Assembly (NCBI GenBank): GCA_007128995.1
Contig: SKWJ01000107.1
Span: 1-6,454, forward strand
From: Paracoccaceae bacterium
GTDB lineage: Bacteria; Pseudomonadota; Alphaproteobacteria; Rhodobacterales; Rhodobacteraceae
Direction of reading: 5' to 3'
DNA length: 6,454 nt
The notes beneath the pieces were generated by a model. The model did not search any database, was not told the origin of the DNA, and saw only the letters and a list, made by a program, of their open reading frames with translations. Positions 1 through 5,149 of this stretch are shown piece by piece. Numbering within the stretch: the stretch's first letter is position 1; each line of letters begins with the position of its first letter. The translations under genes were made by a program, and so were the position numbers.

Positions 1-11
1 AGCGTGTCCAT
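1..11 (-). CDS. Probable start of the next efflux gene (RND permease), cut by window edge
   Basis: On the minus strand an ATG lies at 11-9, five bases after the TAG stop of the adaptor gene. It reads Met-Asp-Thr-Leu before the left edge. A gene directly downstream of an RND adaptor is usually the inner-membrane RND permease, so that is the expected identity. Only four codons are visible, so the product is an inference from gene order alone. The very short gap suggests co-transcription and coupled translation. Confidence 0.35.
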
Positions 12-16
12 GGGCC

Positions 17-1174
17 CTAGTCCCGCGCGGCTGCGAGTTGGGGCAGAACAAGCTGGCCGGGGGCGACGCGATCCAGTGCTTCTGCAATAATGCGCGCGCT
101 GGGGGGCAGTTCCCCGCGCAGGAACACGCGGGCGCCGTTGGTGTGGATCACTTCGACTGCGGCGGGCCGGGTGCGGTCGCCCTCCGGCGTGATTTCAAGC
201 GCCATGACCGACCAACTGCCGCGCACCCCTTCGCGCAAGGCGCCAAGCGGCGCCCAGAAGCCTGTCGCCGCGACAGTCTGCTCCAAGATCAGCGCAACAG
301 TGTCGCCCAGCACTGGGGCGGTATCTGCGGGCAGGGCCAGCACAACCGACCGGCTGCGGGTAGTGGGGTCCAGATCGGGGCGGATCTGGCGAAGAGTGGC
401 GGTCTGTATCGTGCCGCCAATGTCAACGGCGACAGACTCGCCCACGCTGAGTATGGCAGCCAGATCGGGCGGCAAACCCACCCGTGCCCGCGCCGGGGCT
501 GCATCAAACAGCACCAGAACGGTTTGCCCTGCCGCCGCTGTTTGTCCCGGATCGGCCATCCGAGCGCCGATTCGGGCGGGATAGGGCGCTGTCAGCACGG
601 ACTTTTCCAACCGCACACCAACGCCCGCGATGCGCGCGCGCGCGGCGGCCATCCCGGCCTCGGCGCGCGCCAGTGTCAGCCGGGCATCGTCTTGCGCCGC
701 GACCGAGCGGAACCCCCGTTCCATCAGCGCGTCGTTGCGCGCCAGTGTCAGCCGGGCAAGTTCGGCGTCAGTGGCGAGGGCTGCCAGTTCCGCTTCAAGC
801 GCCGCGCGTTCGGGGATCAGGGAACTGGTGTCGAGCCGGGCAAGCACAGTGCCCGCGGCTATGATATCACCTTCCTCGACCAGTACTTCGGTGATGCGCC
901 CGCCAAATTCGAACCCCAGATCGGTGCGCGCCGCCGCCTCAACCTGACCCGTGAACCGGCGCGTGACCGTGTAGCCCGATGCCAGTTCAACCGTCATCAC
1001 CCCGACAGAGGTTCGCGGGGCCGTGGCGGCAGGGGCCGCATCGCCTTCAGCTGTCATCAGGGAGAACCCTCCGATAACAGCTGCGGCGGCAGCCCCGCAG
1101 ACCATGAGCGTCACAGTCGCGGTCAGAACCCGACCTAACGCCTTGCGAATACCTGATATCCTACGTGGGGTCAT
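17..1174 (-). CDS. RND efflux periplasmic adaptor subunit (HlyD/MFP family)
   Basis: This 385-aa membrane-fusion protein would link an inner-membrane RND pump to a TolC-like outer-membrane channel. Residues about 13-40 form one hydrophobic N-terminal segment that acts as an anchor or signal. Residues 85-118 are the first half of the lipoyl/barrel-sandwich domain (GGRITEVLVEEGD, then AGTVLARLD). Residues about 120-190 form an Ala/Leu/Arg-rich helical hairpin. The second lipoyl half and beta-barrel follow (LTAPYPARIG at 194-203, DPGQTAAAGQ at 208-217). The hairpin tip carries R146, L150 and S157, matching the RxxxLxxxxxxS pattern known for TolC contact in AcrA/MacA. No perfect lipobox precedes Cys26, so a lipoprotein is unlikely. 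The ATG has GGAG (1185-1188, minus) ten bases upstream. Length is typical for the family. The substrate cannot be read from the sequence. A shared operator-like element lies in its 68-bp upstream gap. Confidence 0.93.
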   Translation of the reverse strand: MTPRRISGIRKALGRVLTATVTLMVCGAAAAAVIGGFSLMTAEGDAAPAATAPRTSVGVMTVELASGYTVTRRFTGQVEAAARTDLGFEFGGRITEVLVEEGDIIAAGTVLARLDTSSLIPERAALEAELAALATDAELARLTLARNDALMERGFRSVAAQDDARLTLARAEAGMAAARARIAGVGVRLEKSVLTAPYPARIGARMADPGQTAAAGQTVLVLFDAAPARARVGLPPDLAAILSVGESVAVDIGGTIQTATLRQIRPDLDPTTRSRSVVLALPADTAPVLGDTVALILEQTVAATGFWAPLGALREGVRGSWSVMALEITPEGDRTRPAAVEVIHTNGARVFLRGELPPSARIIAEALDRVAPGQLVLPQLAAARD

Positions 1175-1192
1175 GGATGGAACGCTCCGATA

Positions 1193-1213
1193 AAGTTAGA
1201 TATACTTACATAT
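1193..1213 (-). promoter_or_regulatory. Candidate TetR operator, site 1 (upstream of adaptor gene)
   Basis: Read on the minus strand this is ATATGTAAG-TATAT-CTAACTT. The same 9+7 bases with a five-base gap recur at 1720-1740 upstream of the tetR gene, in the same orientation relative to the gene. The region is strongly AT-rich against GC-rich surroundings. It also contains the perfect palindrome ACATATGT (1208-1215) within the imperfect dyad CTTACATATGTTAG. It lies just upstream of the adaptor Shine-Dalgarno, where bound repressor would block transcription. AcrR/TtgR-type pump regulators bind comparable AT-rich sites. Confidence 0.6.
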
Positions 1214-1236
1214 GTTAGAATCACTCACTTTGGCAA
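1207..1236 (-). promoter_or_regulatory. Possible promoter of the adaptor gene
   Basis: On the minus strand TTGCCA (1236-1231) is followed after 18 bases by TATGTA (1212-1207), a weak sigma-70-like pair. The -10 would lie inside the shared operator element, which fits repression. The tetR-side copy has CGGACA (1697-1702), 18 bases and the same TATGTA (1721-1726). The matches are modest, so this is only a candidate. Confidence 0.3.
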
Positions 1237-1242
1237 GGCGAT

Positions 1243-1584
1243 TCAGACATTGCGTCCGTGATCGCGCCAAATGGCATGGACCTCTGACCAGTCGGGGGCT
1301 TCCTGCGCAAAGTAGCCAACGACCTTCCCTGTGGCGATGCTGGGAAGCAGACGCATGGCCTCAAGATGCGGACCCATTGTCAGATAGGCCCGCATGGCGT
1401 CTTTGTTGGTCCAGACTGAAAGCGTGTGATGAACGCCGTTGATTTTGCGCGCATCGGCGGAAATGTTGCCGGGGGCATTGCGTGCTTGCACCATGGATTT
1501 CATGGCAATCAACCAGAAGGACGGAATGTGCCAGACCCGCCGCACCTGCAAGCCAGTGATGGAAACATAGACATCCTGCGGCAT
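1243..1584 (-). CDS. Small cytosolic protein, probable dimeric alpha/beta-barrel (monooxygenase-like) fold
   Basis: This is a 113-aa protein without signal or membrane segments. It opens with a beta strand (VYVSITGLQV, 5-14), continues through a helix (FWLIAMKSMVQARNAPG, 23-39), then a strand with HHTLSVW (52-58) followed by an AMRAYLTMGPHLEAM helix (63-77), and ends with DWSEVHAIW (98-106). Pattern and length resemble antibiotic-biosynthesis-monooxygenase-like or DUF3291-like ferredoxin-fold proteins, which often dimerise around a small hydrophobic ligand. I recognise the fold style, not a specific function, and no cofactor site is evident. The ATG is preceded by AAAGG about eight bases upstream. 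It is co-oriented with the efflux adaptor gene 68 bp downstream and divergent from tetR. Read-through into the adaptor gene is possible although that gene seems to have its own control site. Confidence 0.75.
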   Translation of the reverse strand: MPQDVYVSITGLQVRRVWHIPSFWLIAMKSMVQARNAPGNISADARKINGVHHTLSVWTNKDAMRAYLTMGPHLEAMRLLPSIATGKVVGYFAQEAPDWSEVHAIWRDHGRNV

Positions 1585-1719
1585 CGGGCGCGCCTTTCAG
1601 GGTCAAGCGGGATCGGCCCACGCGCGGGATGCGGGCGCGCAGGTCTGGGGCGGAAGACGCTGCCGCGTGTGATGTTCGGCAGGTGCAGAAGCTAGACGGA
1701 CAGTCTTGCACTTGCACTT

Positions 1720-1740
1720 ATATGTAAGAAGTGCTAACTT
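1720..1740 (+). promoter_or_regulatory. Candidate TetR operator, site 2 (upstream of tetR)
   Basis: This reads ATATGTAAG-AAGTG-CTAACTT and matches site 1 at all 16 non-spacer positions. Two dyads overlap it: CTTATATGTAAG (1717-1728, one mismatched pair) and GCACTT (1714-1719) with AAGTGC (1729-1734). Its place upstream of the tetR start, with a copy upstream of the efflux gene, is the arrangement expected for an autoregulated local repressor. Confidence 0.6.
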
Positions 1741-1751
1741 CAGTCAAGATA

Positions 1752-1772
1752 AAAGTGAATGCCACTCACTTT
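1752..1772. promoter_or_regulatory. Perfect 7-bp inverted repeat AAAGTGA-N7-TCACTTT upstream of tetR
   Basis: AAAGTGA (1752-1758) and TCACTTT (1766-1772) are exact reverse complements with a seven-base centre. The dyad ends just before the GAGGAAAG ribosome binding site of tetR. It could be a second operator half-pair or, in the transcript, a hairpin next to the Shine-Dalgarno. The right arm belongs to an 11-base sequence, CACTCACTTTG (1763-1773), repeated at 1222-1232 in the adaptor upstream region, which favours a DNA-binding role. Confidence 0.5.
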
Positions 1773-1791
1773 GAGGAAAGGCCCAACCAGA

Positions 1792-2436
1792 ATGTCGAAT
1801 GACACGTCACCAACTGATGCCCCCCCGACCGTGACGCCAAAGTCGGGCTATCACCATGGCGACCTGCGCGCGCAACTGATCGCGGCTGTCCGGGATCTGG
1901 TCGAAACGCATGGCCCGGATGGTTTCTCGGTGGCAGAGGCTGCGCGCCGCGCCGGTGTAAGTTCGGCCGCGCCTTATAAACACTTCAAGGATCGCCCCGA
2001 GATCCTGCGCGGCGTGGTCAGCGAAGCCATGGACCGGCTGCGTTTGGCAATGGAGGCGGCTGCCGCTGCGCACCCCACCGGATCGCTAGAAGCGGTGGCT
2101 GCCATCGGGTTGGCCTATGTCGATTTTGCCCGTGCCGAACCGGGGGTCTTCCGGTTGGTGTTCAGCCTGACCGAAGGGCACGAACACGCCCCCGACCTGC
2201 AAACAAAGGGGGAGAGCTGTTTTGGCGTGGTTGTGCAGGCCGCCGCTGCCTGTCTGGATCTGCTGCCCGACGACCCGCAAGTGCAGCGCCGCGCCTATAT
2301 GCTGTGGTCCTTTGTTCATGGCCATTCATTCCTGCATATCGATATGAAAACCAAGGTCACCACCGCCAAGATCGACGATTGGGACTATCTGATGACCATC
2401 AGCCGGGCGATCCTTGCTGCGGAGGCGCGCGGGTGA
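1792..2436 (+). CDS. TetR/AcrR-family transcriptional regulator with WHG-type C-terminal domain
   Basis: This is a 214-aa one-component repressor. Residues 1-18 are a polar, Pro/Thr-rich tail. The TetR DNA-binding domain spans about 20-75, starting at YHHGDLRAQLI, with the helix-turn-helix FSVAEAARRAGVSSAAPYKHF (45-65) followed by the usual KDRPEIL. The C-terminal ligand/dimer domain includes PGVFRLVFS (117-125) and LWSFVHGHSF (171-180), whose W172, H176 and G177 fit the WHG motif. I chose the ATG at 1792 because GAGGAAAG (1773-1780) precedes it. An upstream in-frame ATG at 1759 lacks a Shine-Dalgarno and lies inside the 1752-1772 dyad. The effector is unknown. Shared elements at 1193-1213 and 1720-1740 suggest control of itself, the downstream genes and the divergent efflux genes. 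Its last codons overlap the exoD-like gene. Confidence 0.93.
   Translation: MSNDTSPTDAPPTVTPKSGYHHGDLRAQLIAAVRDLVETHGPDGFSVAEAARRAGVSSAAPYKHFKDRPEILRGVVSEAMDRLRLAMEAAAAAHPTGSLEAVAAIGLAYVDFARAEPGVFRLVFSLTEGHEHAPDLQTKGESCFGVVVQAAAACLDLLPDDPQVQRRAYMLWSFVHGHSFLHIDMKTKVTTAKIDDWDYLMTISRAILAAEARG
2421..2425 (+). promoter_or_regulatory. Strong ribosome binding site inside tetR that fixes the GTG start of the exoD-like gene
   Basis: GGAGG lies within the tetR C-terminal codons, seven bases before GTG 2433. It decides for this GTG over the next in-frame GTG at 2439 and over the longer open frame that reads back into tetR. Confidence 0.75.
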
Positions 2437-3071
2437 CAGTGCGACAGTGCCTGCCTCCTGGCCCAGCGCCAAAGGCTCTTGCCCACGATGTGCCGCGCGC
2501 GCATCCGGTGCAGGACATTCTGGAACGGATACGCGGCGCAATTGCCGGTCCGTCAGTAAGCATGGAGACACTCGTGCGGGCGATGGACCCGGCTGTGCAG
2601 CCCGTCCTTCTGCTGCTGCCCGCGCTGATCCTCGTAACCCCTCTCAGCGGCATTCCGGGCCTGTCGTCCCTTGGCGGGCTGACAATTGCGCTTGTCGCGT
2701 TTCAGATACTTCTTGGCCGTCCGACGATCTGGTTTCCCGCCGTCATTCTGCGCCGGCACTTGTCTGCCGAGAGGCTGCTGCGGGCGCTGGAGCGGCTGGA
2801 CCGCCCGGCGCGGTTCATCGACCGCAGATCCGTGGCGCGGGCGGGCTGGTTTTTCGCATTCCCGGGCAGACCGTTAGCGCTGTCAACCTGCATCGTCTGC
2901 GGCCTTGCGATGCCGTTTCTGGAACTGGTTCCTTTCTCGGCCACAACACTGGCGCTGGTCGTGACGATTCTCGCTGCTGCCCTACTCGTGAGCGATGGTC
3001 TGTTGGCCGCCCTTGGATTGGGTGGGTTCGCCCTTGCGATCCTGACCCTCACAAAACTGGTCACATCGTGA
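2433..3071 (+). CDS. ExoD-family membrane protein (exopolysaccharide synthesis ExoD-like)
   Basis: This 212-aa inner-membrane protein resembles the ExoD family, first known from rhizobial exopolysaccharide production. The biochemical role of the family is not settled. The N-terminal soluble helix region holds the family-like ILERIRGAI (29-37). A hydrophobic hairpin follows with LLPALILVTPLSGIPGLSSLGGL split over about 61-83 and the QILLGRPTIWFP segment (91-102). After a charged loop (107-137) come further membrane helices near 147-163, 165-187 and 190-208. The start is GTG at 2433, since GGAGG (2421-2425) lies seven bases upstream and the GTGA overlaps the tetR stop by four bases. The downstream gene begins on its stop codon. 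This tight packing implies one operon with translational coupling, so the TetR protein probably controls it. Confidence 0.85.
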   Translation: MTVRQCLPPGPAPKALAHDVPRAHPVQDILERIRGAIAGPSVSMETLVRAMDPAVQPVLLLLPALILVTPLSGIPGLSSLGGLTIALVAFQILLGRPTIWFPAVILRRHLSAERLLRALERLDRPARFIDRRSVARAGWFFAFPGRPLALSTCIVCGLAMPFLELVPFSATTLALVVTILAAALLVSDGLLAALGLGGFALAILTLTKLVTS

Positions 3072-3901
3072 TGCGCGCGCTGACGCTGCGCGTGGGCATC
3101 CATGACACTCTGCCAGAGCGCATCTATGCGGCAATCGCCATCACAATGGTCGCAGCGTTCGGAGTGACCCTTGGCCTGTGGGCGCTGGATACACGCACCA
3201 TTGGCGGCATCTCGGTCTGGGCAAAGCCGCTGAAGTTCGAGCTGGCACTGGCCGTTCACGCGGGAACGCTTGCTCTGGTCGTTGGACGCCTTGGTCCCCG
3301 GCTCAGGTCCGGGCCTGTGATGCAGGCCGTCGCGCTGGCCTTTCTGGTTGCCTGCACGCTCGAGATGGGATGGATCATCGCGCAGGCCGCGCAAGGCCAA
3401 CATTCGCATTTCAACGATAGCACGGCGTTTCATCGGGCGATGTTCTCGGTCATGGCGTTTTGTGCCGTCATCATCACAGGCGCTGCAGGGGCGGTGGCGG
3501 TGGCCGTGGGGCGCGATTCCGGTTTCAGGGCTCCCGAGCCGCTCAAGGTGGGGATCGTGCTGGGCCTTCTGGGCGGGACCGTTCTGACCCTGGTAACCGC
3601 CTTTGCCATTGGCGCGCGCGGCAGCCCCTATGTCGGCGGCGTGCCAGACCTTTCCGCGCGCATGGCTCCGACCGGTTGGTCGCTGAGCAGTGGCGATCTG
3701 CGCGTCGCACATTTTCTGGCGACACACATGATGCAGGCCGTACCGGTTGCCGCCCTGCTTGCCGCCTATGCGCTGCCGGATCGTGCGCAGCGGCCCCTGG
3801 TGATTGGCGTGGCAGCCCTCTGGGCGCTCTGGGTCCTGATCGCGTTTCGCACTGCACTGACCGGCGAAGTGGCGCTCTTCTTGGAAATGGTGCTCCTGTA
3901 G
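3071..3901 (+). CDS. Conserved-looking multi-pass membrane protein of unknown function
   Basis: This 276-aa protein has about seven predicted membrane helices (roughly 16-38, 52-72, 83-104, 122-146, 158-180, 212-234, 243-262). Two loops stand out. One is QHSHFNDSTAFHRAMFSVM (110-128), rich in His (H111, H113, H121). The other is GDLRVAHFLATHMMQ (208-222), with H214 and H219 at the start of a helix. KPLKFELALAVHAG (52-65) starts another helix. I recall similar KPxKF and DLRVAHFLxxH patterns in uncharacterised bacterial membrane proteins but know no function. Metal or haem ligation by the histidines is speculation. The ATG overlaps the exoD-like stop by one base (TGATG) without a clear Shine-Dalgarno, so translation is probably coupled. 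The open frame extends upstream to 2414, but that part is an out-of-frame reading of the exoD-like gene. Confidence 0.85.
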   Translation: MRALTLRVGIHDTLPERIYAAIAITMVAAFGVTLGLWALDTRTIGGISVWAKPLKFELALAVHAGTLALVVGRLGPRLRSGPVMQAVALAFLVACTLEMGWIIAQAAQGQHSHFNDSTAFHRAMFSVMAFCAVIITGAAGAVAVAVGRDSGFRAPEPLKVGIVLGLLGGTVLTLVTAFAIGARGSPYVGGVPDLSARMAPTGWSLSSGDLRVAHFLATHMMQAVPVAALLAAYALPDRAQRPLVIGVAALWALWVLIAFRTALTGEVALFLEMVLL

Positions 3902-3948
3902 CGGCATCGACAACTGCCGCGATACCCCGCCGATGATCATGCCCTGCT

Positions 3949-3968
3949 CCCGGCAAGCGCGCGCCGGG
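3949..3968. terminator. Possible terminator hairpin between convergent genes
   Basis: CCCGGC (3949-3954) pairs perfectly with GCCGGG (3963-3968) across an eight-base loop in the 127-bp gap between the convergent membrane-protein and hxlR-like genes. A second near-match dyad, CCGGCCAG (3990-3997) with CTGACCGG (4015-4022), follows. Neither has a long T tract, so intrinsic termination is uncertain. Nothing else is seen in the gap. Confidence 0.3.
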
Positions 3969-4028
3969 CTGTGCTGCGCGTTTCTGAATCCGGCCAGACG
4001 ATGGATCTACCACCCTGACCGGCCACAT

Positions 4029-4403
4029 CTAACCTGTGGCGCCTTCAAGGGCCTTGTTCCGCAGTATCCATTCGGCCATAGCCTCGAAGACCGGCGCTGC
4101 CCCTGCAGCAAAGGGCGTAAGTCCATAGATGACATGCGGCGGAACCTCGGCACGCACCTCGCGCCATAACAGCCCATCGGATTCCAGCCCGCGCAGAGTG
4201 GCGGTCAGCACCTTTTGGGTCACAGGGGCAAGGCTACGCTGCAACGCGTTGAACCGCATCGGACCCTTGCGCAGACGGTAGAGCACCAGCATCCGCCATT
4301 TTCCCGTCAATAACTGCATCGCTTCTTCGACAGGACACTGTACCGCATTATTGTCGAAGTCATGGTCCAGCAGGCCAAGAGCATCAAGTGGTGACGTATC
4401 CAT
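4029..4403 (-). CDS. HxlR-family winged-helix transcriptional regulator, single cysteine
   Basis: This is a 124-aa DNA-binding protein of usual HxlR length. The family signature is complete: CPVEEAMQLLTGKWRMLVLYRL (starting at C23), then GPMRFNALQRSLAPVTQKVLTATLRGLESDGLL with the recognition helix, then the wing region VPPHVIYGLTPFAAG. C23 is the only cysteine and occupies the position whose oxidation or alkylation is sensed in HxlR regulators such as YodB/QorR. A redox or electrophile sensor is therefore plausible. I chose the ATG at 4403 because AGGA lies eight bases upstream. A longer form from a GTG at 4448 would add 15 residues without a clear ribosome binding site. It is divergent from an NmrA-like NAD(P)-binding gene, resembling E. 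coli ytfH/ytfG, so that gene is the likely target. Confidence 0.93.
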   Translation of the reverse strand: MDTSPLDALGLLDHDFDNNAVQCPVEEAMQLLTGKWRMLVLYRLRKGPMRFNALQRSLAPVTQKVLTATLRGLESDGLLWREVRAEVPPHVIYGLTPFAAGAAPVFEAMAEWILRNKALEGATG

Positions 4404-4488
4404 CGGCAGTATCCTAAAGGTGCGTACTTCCCAAATGTGCTGTAACACGTATGACCCTGCAAGGAAAGATCAAGCAAGGGAAAACGCA
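4404..4488. promoter_or_regulatory. Divergent promoter region between hxlR-like and NmrA-like genes
   Basis: These 85 bases must carry both promoters. For the plus-strand gene TTCCCA (4428-4433), a 16-base gap and TATGAC (4450-4455) form a modest sigma-70-like pair. Between them GTGCTGTAACAC (4437-4448) is an imperfect dyad with GTG/CAC ends, a candidate site for the HxlR protein. The AAGGGA (4476-4481) ribosome binding site precedes ATG 4489. The promoter and operator assignments are tentative. Confidence 0.4.
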
Positions 4489-5112
4489 ATGAAGGTGGTC
4501 GTATTCGGTGGAACCGGGCGCACAGGTCAGCATGTTCTGACAGAACTCGCGCGGGCCGGTCATGACATTACGCTTTATGGTCGCCGCGCGCCGCAAAGCT
4601 GGGCAGGCAAGGCGATCACAGGGCAACTGGATGATCGGCGGGCGGTCGCGCATGCGCTGCAAGGTGCTGACGCTGTGGTCTGTGCCCTCGGGTCCAGCCG
4701 GACAGGCGCAGTGTGCCTGCCAGCGTCCCGCAGCGTCATCGCCGCCCGCATTCCGGGGCTGCGCTACATAACGGTGGCCGGCGCGGCGGTCGATGTGCCG
4801 GGTGACGCAAAGGCAATGGTCGACCGCATTATCGGTGGCATCTTTCGGGTGCTGATGCGCAAGATGCTGGCAGAGCGTCAGGCCGAGTATCAGGACCTCG
4901 CCGCGTCCGACCTTGATTTCACGATGCTGCGGCCCCCGATGCTGACAGATGGTCCGGCAACCGGGAACTGGGTGCTGTCTTGGGATACCCCGGTATCCAA
5001 GAGGATTGCGCGGGCCGATGTTGCTCAGGCGATGGTCGCAGCTCTTGAGCGGAAAGACCTGATCCGCACAGCCCCCTTCATTGCTGCGGCGAAGCGAAAA
5101 CCTGTGACGTAG
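4489..5112 (+). CDS. NAD(P)-binding protein, atypical SDR / NmrA-like family
   Basis: This is a 207-aa cytosolic single-domain Rossmann protein. The nucleotide motif VVVFGGTGRTG (3-13) fits GxxGxxG directly after the first strand. GHDITLYGRR near 29-38 is the second strand with basic residues that often favour NADP(H). ADAVVCALGSS and LRYITVAGA are later core strands. DLDFTMLRPPMLTDGPATG is the late-strand segment typical of NmrA-like and NAD(P)H-quinone-reductase-like members. No classical YxxxK active site stands out, as usual for this group. The ATG has AAGGGA (4476-4481) seven bases upstream. The open frame extends further upstream only through the divergent regulatory region. Divergence from an HxlR regulator suggests induction by redox or electrophile stress. 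Whether it is a quinone reductase, a sensor or another dehydrogenase cannot be read directly. Confidence 0.9.
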   Translation: MKVVVFGGTGRTGQHVLTELARAGHDITLYGRRAPQSWAGKAITGQLDDRRAVAHALQGADAVVCALGSSRTGAVCLPASRSVIAARIPGLRYITVAGAAVDVPGDAKAMVDRIIGGIFRVLMRKMLAERQAEYQDLAASDLDFTMLRPPMLTDGPATGNWVLSWDTPVSKRIARADVAQAMVAALERKDLIRTAPFIAAAKRKPVT

Positions 5113-5116
5113 CAAC

Positions 5117-5147
5117 GCCGCAGCCTTTGGGGGTTTTTCTGCGCGGC
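5117..5147. terminator. Possible bidirectional terminator between convergent genes
   Basis: In the 37-bp gap, GCCGCAG (5117-5123) can pair with CTGCGCGGC (5139-5147) if two bases bulge. The loop contains a TTTTT run (5134-5138). The layout is not a canonical stem plus T tail, so confidence is low. The position between convergent stops is suitable. Confidence 0.3.
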
Positions 5148-5149
5148 CT

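Larger units (their letters stand above)
1585..1791. promoter_or_regulatory. Divergent intergenic region between the 113-aa protein gene and tetR
   Basis: These 207 bases separate the minus-strand small-protein gene from tetR. The left half is GC-rich with no clear signal. The right part (about 1700-1775) is AT-rich and holds a tandem TTGCAC (1706-1711, 1712-1717), the shared operator element (1720-1740), a 7-bp perfect dyad (1752-1772) and the tetR ribosome binding site. Control of both flanking genes from here is plausible. Confidence 0.6.

Noticed and set aside
38..1138. Long plus-strand open frame of 366 codons
   Set aside because: It is fully antisense to the adaptor gene, its translation is Gly/Arg/His/Gln-rich without domains, and it results from the GC-rich codons of the real gene.
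1361..1717. Minus-strand open frame of 118 codons overlapping the small-protein gene and the tetR operator region
   Set aside because: It is Cys/His/Ser-rich without domains, out of frame with the convincing 113-aa protein, and would start inside the regulatory region.
1706..1717. Tandem TTGCAC as a short repeat array or CRISPR-like unit
   Set aside because: Only two six-base copies are present; they are at most alternative -35 hexamers.
1759..1791. Upstream ATG that would lengthen TetR by 11 residues
   Set aside because: No Shine-Dalgarno precedes it, it overlaps the 1752-1772 dyad, and GAGGAAAG lies between it and the better ATG at 1792.
2414..3070. N-terminal extension of the 276-aa membrane protein, which might suggest a fusion
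   Set aside because: This stretch is the exoD-like gene read in another frame. The exoD-like frame has good membrane helices and a strong ribosome binding site, whereas the extension is Arg/Ser/Gly-rich.
2702..3940. Long minus-strand open frame of 412 codons
   Set aside because: It is antisense to the exoD-like and membrane-protein genes, low-complexity and charged, with no recognisable motif.
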